Below are positions 1 through 6,802 of a stretch of 11,781 nt of DNA, piece after piece (position 1 is the first letter of the stretch; each line of letters begins with the position of its first letter). The stretch comes from Ruminococcaceae bacterium UBA7075. Its GTDB lineage: Bacteria; Bacillota; Clostridia; Oscillospirales; Acutalibacteraceae. Both the position numbers and the translations under genes were made by a program. The notes beneath the pieces were generated by a model. It ran no database searches, was not told the origin of the DNA, and saw nothing but the letters and a program-made list of their open reading frames with translations. The DNA is taken from NCBI GenBank assembly GCA_002493635.1, contig DKZL01000057.1:1-11781 (forward strand). The letters are read 5' to 3'.

Positions 1-110
1 AAAATAAACTATAATTTAACTTTTATTAGTGCGTTATGGTGTTTACCGAACAATCGAAGTACACCTTCGGGTCGGAACGGTTACATATTAACGAAAACTT
101 ATGAAGCGTC
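1..110 (+). repeat. Interspersed hairpin repeat, copy R1 (upstream of hydF)
   Basis: This is a copy of the intergenic repeat that recurs across the window. Read on the plus strand it has the blocks TTTAACTTTTATTAGTGCG, then GTTTACCG, then the hairpin CGAAG-tacac-CTTCG (about 56-70), then CGGTTACATATTAA, and ends CTTATGAAGCG (98-108). The left edge may be cut by the window. A perfect TATAAT lies at 10-15 and could be a -10 box for hydF, but any -35 box falls outside the window. The terminal ATG (101) is in frame with hydF, though the sequence before it (ACGAAAACTT) is a poor ribosome binding site. Confidence 0.85.
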
Positions 111-119
111 AAAAAAATA

Positions 120-126
120 AAAGGAG
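120..126 (+). promoter_or_regulatory. Ribosome binding site of hydF (decides the TTG start)
   Basis: The sequence AAAGGAG lies 10 bases before a TTG codon at 137. It lies after the in-frame ATG at 101, so it cannot serve that codon, and it is only one base before the GTG at 128. It therefore favours TTG 137 as the hydF start. Confidence 0.7.
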
Positions 127-136
127 CGTGGTAAAT

Positions 137-1330
137 TTGTCACTTAACAATACACCAAGTTCAGAACGCATACATATCGGATTTTTCGGCAGGCGCAACG
201 CAGGCAAATCAAGCATTGTAAACGCTGTTACAAATCAGCAGATGTCTGTTGTATCCGATATTCGAGGCACAACGACAGATCCGGTTACAAAAGCTATGGA
301 GCTTTTGCCGCTCGGACCGGTGCTTATAATTGATACTCCGGGCTTTGACGACAACAGCGAGCTTGGGCAGCAGAGAGTTGAACGCACCAAGGAGATTTTG
401 CGCCGCACGGATATTGCGGTGCTTGTGGTTGATTCAACAATCGGCAAACAAGACACAGATTATGAGCTTATTAACATTTTCAAAGAGCGGAACGTGCCGT
501 ATATCATTGCATACAACAAAAGTGATTTGTCGGGCGAACAGCTTTATTCCGACGGAATTGCCGTCAGCGCACGAAAGATGACTAACATTTACAAGCTCAA
601 AGAGGTAATTTCCAAGCTTGTAAAAACCGATACGCCTTCGACAATTTGCGGTGATTTGATAAACAAGGGCGACCTTGCAGTGCTCGTCATTCCCATTGAC
701 AGCTCCGCCCCCAAGGGAAGAATAATTCTGCCGCAGCAGCTGGTTCTGCGTGATATTCTCGACAATGGTGCAACGGCAATATGCGTTCGTGACACCGAGC
801 TTGAAAGCACGCTCGGGAAACTTTCGCAAGCACCTGTGCTTGTCATTACCGACAGTCAGGTGTTTGAGAGTGTTTCAAAAATTGTTCCTGACGATGTTTT
901 GCTCACCTCTTTTTCAATACTAATGGCTCGCTACAAAGGCTTTTTAAAAACAGCAGTAAAGGGAGCAAAAACGCTTGACGAGCTTAAGGACGGTGACAAA
1001 ATTCTGATTGCCGAGGGATGTACTCATCACCGCCAGTGCGAGGATATAGGCACCGTCAAGCTTCCGAAATGGATAAACAAGCATACAGGGAAAGAACTTG
1101 TGTTTGAAACCTCATCAGGAAATTCTTTTCCACAGGACATAACACCGTACAGCCTGATTATTCACTGCGGAGGCTGTATGCTGAATGAGAGAGAGTTGCA
1201 GAGCCGACGTGAGCTTGCAGAAAATGCAGGCATACCGTTTACAAACTACGGCACAGCCATTGCATATATGAACGGCATTTTAAAACGCAGTCTTGCCGTT
1301 CTGCCCGATTATCAGAAATTCGTCAGATAG
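137..1330 (+). CDS. hydF: HydF, [FeFe]-hydrogenase H-cluster maturation GTPase
   Basis: HydF is the scaffold and carrier that receives the 2Fe subcluster made by HydE and HydG and hands it to apo-hydrogenase in the cytoplasm. From a TTG start the protein has 397 residues and begins MSLNNTPSSERIHIGFFG, the usual HydF N-terminus. The GTPase domain shows G1 GRRNAGKSS (18-26), G3 DTPG (66-69), G4 NKSD (127-130) and a G5-like SAR (144-146). The C-terminal cluster site is complete: C295-x-H297, then H343-C344-x2-C347. An in-frame ATG at 101 would add 12 residues, but it belongs to repeat R1 and lacks a good ribosome binding site. The next gene begins nine bases after the stop, so hydF probably leads a three-gene operon. 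The hydE and hydG partners are on the other strand beyond the amylase gene. Family call is secure; the start is an inference. Confidence 0.96.
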   Translation: MSLNNTPSSERIHIGFFGRRNAGKSSIVNAVTNQQMSVVSDIRGTTTDPVTKAMELLPLGPVLIIDTPGFDDNSELGQQRVERTKEILRRTDIAVLVVDSTIGKQDTDYELINIFKERNVPYIIAYNKSDLSGEQLYSDGIAVSARKMTNIYKLKEVISKLVKTDTPSTICGDLINKGDLAVLVIPIDSSAPKGRIILPQQLVLRDILDNGATAICVRDTELESTLGKLSQAPVLVITDSQVFESVSKIVPDDVLLTSFSILMARYKGFLKTAVKGAKTLDELKDGDKILIAEGCTHHRQCEDIGTVKLPKWINKHTGKELVFETSSGNSFPQDITPYSLIIHCGGCMLNERELQSRRELAENAGIPFTNYGTAIAYMNGILKRSLAVLPDYQKFVR

Positions 1331-1339
1331 GGTGATTAT

Positions 1340-1618
1340 ATGATAGAACTTGAGCTTGACCGCCTGTTAAAAGCAGCTAAAACAGACCCTCAGTTAAAAA
1401 AAGAACTCCTTTCAACACGGCAAAGCGACAATCCTGTTGAGGATTTCTGCGCTTTTTGTCAAAATAAAGGCTACGATATTACAATAGGAGAACTTTTTGC
1501 CGTGGGTCAGGATGCAAACGACGCAAAGCTGAGAAGTGTAAACGGCGGCGGAGTAAACGGAATTGACGGCTGGGATGATGCGTATGAGCAATTTTTCCTT
1601 ACACTCTTATGGACATAA
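1340..1618 (+). CDS. Nif11-like small protein (unknown function)
   Basis: This 92-residue protein resembles the Nif11 family, which includes leader regions of some ribosomally made, modified peptides and also many stand-alone proteins of unknown role. The N-terminal 60 residues fit the family pattern: a helix LDRLLKAAKTDPQLKKELL, then a second helix with FCAFCQNKGYDITIGELF. Next comes a triple glycine (VNGGG, 67-71), which could be a leader-type cleavage site, followed by a 21-residue tail that is acidic in its first half (GWDDAYEQFF) and ends LLWT. The tail has no cysteine and no Ser/Thr cluster, so it is not an obvious lanthipeptide core. AGGGTG overlapping the hydF stop codon can serve as ribosome binding site. 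The gene sits nine bases after hydF and 12 before the FliB-like gene. No modification enzyme is nearby. A link to hydrogenase maturation is only inferred from position. Confidence 0.72.
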   Translation: MIELELDRLLKAAKTDPQLKKELLSTRQSDNPVEDFCAFCQNKGYDITIGELFAVGQDANDAKLRSVNGGGVNGIDGWDDAYEQFFLTLLWT

Positions 1619-1630
1619 AAGGACAAAGCA

Positions 1631-2635
1631 ATGAATGAAACAAAACAGATTTTTCCTGAATTTTATAATAAATTCAAATGTATAGCAGATAAATGCCCCG
1701 ACAGCTGCTGCAAAGACTGGGATGTTGTGGTTGATGATGATTCGGCGGATTTTTACAATACATTAGACGGTAAATTCGGCGACAAACTGCGCAGACTTAT
1801 GATAACCGACAGCGACGGAGACAGAATTTTTGAAGTTCAGAACGGCAAATGCCCATTCTGGAATGACAAAATGCTGTGCGACATCTACATACACTGCGGA
1901 GAGGAACACCTTTGTCACACTTGCAGGGAATTTCCCCGTCTTGCGCAGGATTATACGGCATTTACAGAGCATATGCTGTCATTCGCCTGCCCTGAGGCGG
2001 CAAGGATTATGCTCACAACCCCCGACTGCTTTGACTGTATTGAACTCTTTGAAGTATACGGAGATAACCTCGGCTATCCGACTGAAATGATGAATTTTTT
2101 GCTCGCCGCACGCAAAGCAAGCTGTAATTTTTTTGATACTGACGAGGATTTCCAAACTCAGCTTTGCAGATGTTACGGTTTTAACGAGCGTGTGCAGGCA
2201 AAGCTCGACAGCGAGGACTTTGAGATTTCGGCACTTCAAAGCATTACGAACTGTACTCCGCTGAATATGCCTGAAAGAGATAGAATTTTTGAGCTGCATA
2301 AAAAACTCGACATTATGGACAAGCAGTTTTTCGACGATATTCAAAAATCAAAAAACTCTATTCCGTTAAAGTCAGAAAAACTCGACAACGAATTGAGAAT
2401 ACTTGCAAAATATTATTTTTTCAGATACTATCTGACTGCAATTGACAGCTACGATGTCATTACAACGCTCAACCGCATTGCGTGTGCAAGCACTGTAATT
2501 TCATCGCTTGCGGCATACAAAAATGCCGTTGACAGCTTTGAAAACCGCATAATGATTTTTCAGCAGTATTCTAAAGAAATTGAACACTCCTACGAAAATA
2601 CGGATTGCCTGACACGCTTTACAGCTTCATTTTAA
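1631..2635 (+). CDS. FliB/YkgJ-type cysteine-cluster protein (flagellin lysine N-methylase family)
   Basis: This 334-residue protein has the cysteine pattern of the FliB family, named for the enzyme that methylates lysines of flagellin. Visible motifs are FKC (C17)-x4-C22-x3-C26-C27 followed by W30, CPF (C74), LC (C83), LCHTCREFPR (C95, C98) and SFACPEAAR (C120). Such clusters are thought to bind metal or an iron-sulfur centre. The C-terminal half (about 130-334) is helical-looking and poorly conserved, as is usual in the family. There is no signal peptide or membrane segment. AAAAGGA, overlapping the stop codon of the preceding gene, is the ribosome binding site. The window contains no flagellar gene, so the true substrate is open; many Clostridia carry such orphan members. 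Co-transcription with hydF and the Nif11-like gene is likely from the spacing. Family membership is fairly sure, the reaction is not. Confidence 0.85.
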   Translation: MNETKQIFPEFYNKFKCIADKCPDSCCKDWDVVVDDDSADFYNTLDGKFGDKLRRLMITDSDGDRIFEVQNGKCPFWNDKMLCDIYIHCGEEHLCHTCREFPRLAQDYTAFTEHMLSFACPEAARIMLTTPDCFDCIELFEVYGDNLGYPTEMMNFLLAARKASCNFFDTDEDFQTQLCRCYGFNERVQAKLDSEDFEISALQSITNCTPLNMPERDRIFELHKKLDIMDKQFFDDIQKSKNSIPLKSEKLDNELRILAKYYFFRYYLTAIDSYDVITTLNRIACASTVISSLAAYKNAVDSFENRIMIFQQYSKEIEHSYENTDCLTRFTASF

Positions 2636-2646
2636 GAAAAAAACTG

Positions 2647-2666
2647 AATATTTTCATAAAAATATT
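2647..2666. promoter_or_regulatory. A+T inverted repeat touching the amylase -35 box
   Basis: The perfect 8-bp inverted repeat AATATTTT-cata-AAAATATT lies between the FliB-like gene and the amylase gene. Its right arm shares two bases with the -35 hexamer. It has no following T-run on the plus strand and only A/T pairs, so it is a poor terminator. It could be an operator for a repressor of the amylase gene, or simply low-complexity sequence. Confidence 0.3.
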
Positions 2667-2693
2667 GACTTGAAACAAAAATAAAATTATACT
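2665..2693 (+). promoter_or_regulatory. Sigma-A-type promoter of the amylase gene
   Basis: TTGACT (2665-2670) and TATACT (2688-2693) are separated by exactly 17 bases, five of six matches to consensus in each box. Transcription would start near 2700, giving a leader of only about 15 bases. The ribosome binding site AAGGGAG (2701-2707) would then lie at the very 5' end of the message. No convincing catabolite-repression (cre) site is seen nearby. Confidence 0.75.
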
Positions 2694-2715
2694 GAAATGG
2701 AAGGGAGAAATTAAT

Positions 2716-4989
2716 ATGAAAACACAATTTAAAAAATCCATTTCGGCAGTTTTAGCTGTAATTATGGTATTTTCTGCATTTACATTTTTAAATGCAAATG
2801 CCGCAGTTAATCAGCCGAAAACAGCTAAAACCGTATCAGCAAATCAAAATCCTTACGGGTTGACCGAAAACATCAGCGAAGGTGCAATTCTGCACGCATG
2901 GTGCTGGTCATTTAACACAATCAGGGAAAACCTGCAAAAAATTGCCGAGGCAGGCTACTCCTCTGTACAGACATCGCCGATAAACCAGTGTGCTGTAGGT
3001 GACGGCGGCGGAATGCAGCTTTACGGCAACGGAAAATGGTACTACCATTATCAGCCGACATTGTATACAATCGGCAACTATCAGCTTGGAACGCTTGAGG
3101 AGTTCAAGGCACTGTGCAGCGAGGCTGAAGCCTACGGCATACATATTATAGTTGACGCGGTTGTAAACCACTGTTCATCAGACTACAATGCAATTTCGTC
3201 TGAAATCAAAAATCTTCCCGGAGGTGCTTTCCATGGTAACTTCGGCATTGGAGATTACAATGACCGTTATCAATGCACACAAGGCACGCTCCTTAATCTT
3301 TGCGATTTGAATACTCAGAACCCTAATGTTCAGAATATGATTCTGAATTATCTGAAAGAATGTGTAGCCGCAGGTGCAGACGGTTTCCGTTATGACGCAG
3401 CAAAGCACATTGAACTGCCTGACGACAAGCCTGTTAACGGTCACGACTTTGCAAGTGATTTCTGGCCTGTTGTACTTAACAACGGCTCTGAATTTCAGTA
3501 CGGCGAAATTTTGCAGGACACAGGCAGCAGAACAGCAGCTTATTCTGAATATATGAGCGTTACTGCTTCAAGATACGGCGGCACTCTGAGAGATGCAGTC
3601 AAAGGCGGCAATCTTAACGCTTCAAATCTTGATGATTACCGCTCGGACGGCGCACCTGTTGACAAGCTTGTTACCTGGGTTGAGTCACACGACAACTACA
3701 CAGGCGACGGCTCGTGGTCACAGCTTGATAATCAGGACATCAGACAAGCATGGGCAATTATTTCAGCCAGAGGCGACACAACACCTCTGTTCTTTAACAG
3801 ACCTGACGGCAGCAGCACAACCAACCAATGGGGCAAAAATGTGATTGGTGCTACAGGTGATGACAACTATTGCCATCCCGAGGTTGTCGCTGTAAACCAA
3901 TTCAGAAATGCAATGGTTGGCTTGCCAAACGAGCTTTCAAATCCGACAGGCAGCAGCAAAGTCCTTATGATTGAAAGAGGCAGTGCAGGTGCGGTTATTA
4001 TAAATGCATCCGACAGCGACGTACCTCTTGATTTTTCTACAAATGTTGCAGACGGTACATATACAGACGAAGCAACAGGCGCTCCTGTTACAGTATCGGG
4101 CGGCAAAATGAGCGGCACGGTAAAAGCTGGTGCAGTCGCTGTAATTTACAACAGCGAGCTTGTTAAACAGCCAACTGTTTCTATTTCACAGAACGGCGGT
4201 CAGTTCAGAGGTTCTTTAACACTTACACTTACCGCACGCAACACAACTGAGGCTACATACAAAATCGGCAATAACGCTCCCGTAAAATTCATTTCGGGCG
4301 ATACAATTACAATTGGTGCCGATATGGCTGAAAACACCTCTGTTGATATTACTTTATTCGGCAAAAACGATGACGGCGAAACATCCAAAACATATACATT
4401 TACAAAAATCTCAACTCCGGTGCTTGACGGCAAAACGGTAGTTTACTTTGATAACAGTACATATAAATGGGACAATGTAAATCTTTATGCATACTACCGC
4501 AACAGTAATAATAATGTTGTTAACAACGCCGAGTGGCCGGGTGTAAAAATGACCGATTTAGGCGGAGATATTTACGGTTATATCCTTGATGATTCATGGG
4601 ATTATTCAACCGCTTATGTAATATTTAACAACGGAAACGGAACTCAGTTCCCATCTGACGTAGGCTATGAAGTCAAAAAAGGCGACCATAAAATTTTCAA
4701 CGGAAGCGGACTGGAGGATTATGTCACAGAAGTACCGACCACACCGACCACTCCTACTACACCGCCTGAAACAACAAATCCTGTTGACCGACTTCTTGGA
4801 GATGCTGACGCAGACGGCAAAATAGGCATTGACGACGTAACGTGCATTCAGAAATATGTCGCAGAGCTTCAGATTGACCATATTGATTCAGAGCTTTCTG
4901 ACGTAAACTTTGATGGTGATATTGACATTCAGGACGCAACAATGATTCAGAAGCATCTTGCAGGAATAATTGAATTAAAATCTTACTAA
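2716..4989 (+). CDS. Secreted AmyE-like alpha-amylase (GH13) with starch-binding module and type I dockerin
   Basis: This 757-residue enzyme should cut internal alpha-1,4 bonds of starch outside the cell. A signal peptide covers about residues 1-29 (KK, hydrophobic core, ANA). The GH13 domain (about 48-400) closely follows Bacillus subtilis AmyE (subfamily 28): region I DAVVNH (147-152), region II GFRYDAAKH with nucleophile D227, region III QYGEILQ with acid/base E264, region IV WVESHD with D326. A beta domain C follows (to about 480), then a chitobiase/Fn3-like domain (about 485-565), then a CBM26-like starch-binding module (about 573-665; WPGVKM, FNNGNGTQFP). A Thr/Pro linker (673-688) leads to a dockerin (694-757) with two calcium loops, D696/D698/D700/D707 and D729/N731/D733/D740. 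AmyE lacks a dockerin, so this version is built to dock on a cohesin scaffold, as in amylosomes. It is a single-gene unit with its own promoter and terminator. All catalytic residues are present. Confidence 0.96.
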   Translation: MKTQFKKSISAVLAVIMVFSAFTFLNANAAVNQPKTAKTVSANQNPYGLTENISEGAILHAWCWSFNTIRENLQKIAEAGYSSVQTSPINQCAVGDGGGMQLYGNGKWYYHYQPTLYTIGNYQLGTLEEFKALCSEAEAYGIHIIVDAVVNHCSSDYNAISSEIKNLPGGAFHGNFGIGDYNDRYQCTQGTLLNLCDLNTQNPNVQNMILNYLKECVAAGADGFRYDAAKHIELPDDKPVNGHDFASDFWPVVLNNGSEFQYGEILQDTGSRTAAYSEYMSVTASRYGGTLRDAVKGGNLNASNLDDYRSDGAPVDKLVTWVESHDNYTGDGSWSQLDNQDIRQAWAIISARGDTTPLFFNRPDGSSTTNQWGKNVIGATGDDNYCHPEVVAVNQFRNAMVGLPNELSNPTGSSKVLMIERGSAGAVIINASDSDVPLDFSTNVADGTYTDEATGAPVTVSGGKMSGTVKAGAVAVIYNSELVKQPTVSISQNGGQFRGSLTLTLTARNTTEATYKIGNNAPVKFISGDTITIGADMAENTSVDITLFGKNDDGETSKTYTFTKISTPVLDGKTVVYFDNSTYKWDNVNLYAYYRNSNNNVVNNAEWPGVKMTDLGGDIYGYILDDSWDYSTAYVIFNNGNGTQFPSDVGYEVKKGDHKIFNGSGLEDYVTEVPTTPTTPTTPPETTNPVDRLLGDADADGKIGIDDVTCIQKYVAELQIDHIDSELSDVNFDGDIDIQDATMIQKHLAGIIELKSY

Positions 4990-5013
4990 ATACTAATCAT
5001 TCAGTAATTAAAT

Positions 5014-5058
5014 AAACAGGGCGCTCACCATTTCGGTTGAGCGCCCTGTTTATTTTTT
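5014..5058 (+). terminator. Intrinsic terminator of the amylase gene
   Basis: A perfect 14-bp stem, AAACAGGGCGCTCA (5014-5027) pairing with TGAGCGCCCTGTTT (5038-5051), encloses a 10-base loop and is followed by ATTTTTT. It lies 25 bases after the amylase stop codon. Read on the minus strand the stem is followed by a weaker T-rich stretch (ATTTAATT), so it may also stop read-through from hydG. Confidence 0.95.
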
Positions 5059-5062
5059 AATC

Positions 5063-5161
5063 CGCTTCATAAGTTTGTTTTAATATGTAATCATTGTAGC
5101 GCGAAGGTTTACTTTGGTTATATGGAAAACTGTATAACTCACTGATATAAGTTAAATTATA
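5063..5161 (-). repeat. Interspersed hairpin repeat, copy R2
   Basis: This copy is oriented so that its CTTATGAAGCG end (minus strand) lies just after the amylase terminator. On the plus strand it reads CGCTTCATAAGTTT, ATGTAA, then the hairpin CGAAG-gttta-CTTTG, then TATAACTCACTGATATAAG and TTAAATTATA. It is more diverged than R1 or R4, and the outer stem is broken. Its far end carries TATAATTTAACTT on the minus strand, the same block as in R1. Confidence 0.8.
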
Positions 5162-5225
5162 AATTCAGTCGTGAAGTATACTTTTCTTTTATTGCAACCT
5201 ATCTTCCCGACCTTAATTGCTCATT

Positions 5226-5319
5226 GTTAATTGTATAAGTGCGTTATGAACTTTACCGATAAACCAAAGTCTAAACTTCGGGATACTGCATTATAATTTA
5301 GCTTAAACTTATATAGCGG
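5226..5319 (+). repeat. Interspersed hairpin repeat, copy R3
   Basis: This is a forward copy between the convergent amylase and hydG genes. Recognisable blocks are AAGTGCGTTATGAACTTTACCG, taken in parts (AAGTGCGTTATG, CTTTACCG), the hairpin arms CCAAAG and CTTCGG with a six-base loop, and the end AACTTATATAGCGG. With R2 it forms a back-to-back pair whose conserved ends point outward toward the two genes. The 60 bases between R2 and R3 hold nothing I recognise. Confidence 0.75.
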
Positions 5320-5352
5320 ACTGAAAAATAGCGGACTGAAAAATAGCGTCCG
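5314..5352. repeat. 15-bp tandem repeat at the end of R3
   Basis: TAGCGGACTGAAAAA occurs twice exactly (5314-5328 and 5329-5343), followed by a third, changed unit TAGCGTCCGAAAAAA (5344-5358). Each unit extends the repeat's terminal AGCG. On the minus strand just after the hydG stop this gives CGGAC, an 11-base T-rich loop, GTCCG and then CTATTTTT, a possible weak terminator with a stem of only five pairs. Confidence 0.6.
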
Positions 5353-5358
5353 AAAAAA

Positions 5359-6786
5359 TTAAAAACGGAAATCACGCTTGTTATTGTTTTTGATGTCGAC
5401 AATATGCTCTGTTGCAATTTTTCGTACCTTTTCGTTCGGAATTTTGACAAGCTCACGCTCAATAATCTTATCTCCGATTTCACGTGTATGCTCGCTTGCA
5501 TAGTCCATAAGGTACTCCTGCAATGTCATAAGCGCATTCGGATGACAGCAGTTCTGAATCTGACCGCTCTTGCACAGCGACATAAATCTGTCGCCGGTTC
5601 TGCCCTCACGATAGCAGGCGGTACAGAAGGAAGGAATATATCCAAGCTCCATAAGCCAGCTTACAACCTCGTCAAGCGTACGGTTGTCCGACACATCAAA
5701 CTGAGCCGAATTTTCATCCTCATCTTCAGGCTCAACATATCCGCCTACGCTCGTTCTTGAACCTCCGCTGATTTGCGAAATGCCGAGTTCAAGCACTTTC
5801 TCACGCACATTTTTGCTCTCACGTGTCGAAATTATCATTCCTGTATACGGCACGGCAATCCTAAGAACTGCCACGATTTTTTCAAAGGTTTCGTCGCTGA
5901 TACCGTTGTCAAATTCATCAGGGTCAATATCATCAGCCCTGCGAACACGAGGAACGCTTATTGTATGAGGACCTACGCCGTGAACCGCCTCCAGATGCTC
6001 AGCGTGCATCAGAAGTCCTGCAAGCTCGTAGCGGTAAAGCTCAAGACCGAACAGTGCACCGATACCAACATCGTCAATACCGCCCTGCATAGCTCTGTCC
6101 ATAGCCTCAGTGTGGTAAGCGTAGTTGTGCTTAGGTCCAGTGGGGTGAAGTTCCTCATAACGCTTTTTGTTATAAGTTTCCTGAAACAGAATGTATGTGC
6201 CGATTCCTGCGTCCTTGAGTTTGCGGTAATTTTCGACCGTTGTTGCGGCTATGTTCACATTTACACGGCGTATTGCACCGTTTTTATGTTTGATTGAATA
6301 AATAGTTTTGATACTATCAAGAATGTACTCAAGCGGATTGTTTACAGGGTCTTCACCTGCTTCGATCGCAAGGCGCTTGTGTCCCATATCCTGCAAAGCA
6401 ATAACCTCTGCCTTAATTTCCTCCTGACTGAGTTTTTTGCGGCAGATATGCTTGTTCTTTGCGTGATAAGGGCAGTATAAACAGCCGTTTACACAGTAGT
6501 TTGAAAGATAGAGCGGTGCAAACATAACGATTCTGTCGCCGTAAAAATCTTTTTTTATCTGCTTTGCAAGGGCATAAATTTCGCTGAGCTTTTCCTCGTT
6601 TTCACACGCAAGCAGCACGCTTGCCTCACGATGGTCAATACCCTTTTTAAGCTTTGCCTTTTCAATAATTTTGTCAATCAGCTCAAAATTGTTCTTGTTT
6701 TCGTCTGCATATTCCAGAGAGTCCGAAATCTCCCTGTCATTAATAAACTCCTCCGCTTTAAGCGAGTATTTGTCATATTTGCACAT
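5359..6786 (-). CDS. hydG: HydG, radical SAM tyrosine lyase for H-cluster maturation
   Basis: HydG splits tyrosine with S-adenosylmethionine and supplies the CO and cyanide ligands of the H-cluster as an iron synthon. The 475-residue protein has the radical SAM motif CVNGCLYC (C98, C102, C105) and the HydG-specific C-terminal cluster motif CTAC...C with C388, C391 and C414 (C-x2-C-x22-C). FQETYN (201-206), LHPTGPKHNY and the acidic insert EPEDEDEN also fit HydG and separate it from ThiH, although the two are related. The open frame extends 17 codons further upstream into hydE, but AGGAG at 6794-6798 lies seven bases before the ATG at 6786 and only one base before the next ATG upstream, so MCKYDKYS is the likely start. 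It follows hydE by 16 bases and is surely co-transcribed. No strong terminator immediately follows. Confidence 0.96.
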   Translation of the reverse strand: MCKYDKYSLKAEEFINDREISDSLEYADENKNNFELIDKIIEKAKLKKGIDHREASVLLACENEEKLSEIYALAKQIKKDFYGDRIVMFAPLYLSNYCVNGCLYCPYHAKNKHICRKKLSQEEIKAEVIALQDMGHKRLAIEAGEDPVNNPLEYILDSIKTIYSIKHKNGAIRRVNVNIAATTVENYRKLKDAGIGTYILFQETYNKKRYEELHPTGPKHNYAYHTEAMDRAMQGGIDDVGIGALFGLELYRYELAGLLMHAEHLEAVHGVGPHTISVPRVRRADDIDPDEFDNGISDETFEKIVAVLRIAVPYTGMIISTRESKNVREKVLELGISQISGGSRTSVGGYVEPEDEDENSAQFDVSDNRTLDEVVSWLMELGYIPSFCTACYREGRTGDRFMSLCKSGQIQNCCHPNALMTLQEYLMDYASEHTREIGDKIIERELVKIPNEKVRKIATEHIVDIKNNNKRDFRF

Positions 6787-6793
6787 AGTCATT

Positions 6794-6798
6794 CTCCT
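6794..6798 (-). promoter_or_regulatory. Ribosome binding site of hydG (decides the start)
   Basis: AGGAG on the minus strand lies in the 16-base gap between hydE and hydG, seven bases before the ATG at 6786. The alternative ATG six bases further upstream would leave a spacing of only one base. Confidence 0.8.
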
Positions 6799-6802
6799 GA
6801 TA

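Noticed and set aside
1..136. A riboswitch in the hydF leader
   Set aside because: The only structure is the hairpin of the interspersed repeat, which also occurs at 3' ends of genes and does not match a riboswitch class I know.
434..829. A 131-codon open frame on the minus strand
   Set aside because: It is antisense to the HydF GTPase and middle region, with no ribosome binding site or family resemblance.
2647..2666. A terminator for the hydF unit
   Set aside because: The stem is only A/T pairs and has no following T-run, so it is unlikely to end transcription. I list it as a possible operator instead.
5298..5501. A minus-strand frame ending in a repeated SVRYF pattern
   Set aside because: The repeated residues come from the 15-bp tandem repeat at 5314-5343, and the frame overlaps the 3' end of hydG in another frame.
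5773..6297. A 174-codon open frame on the plus strand
   Set aside because: It is antisense to hydG within a conserved region and has no recognisable motif.
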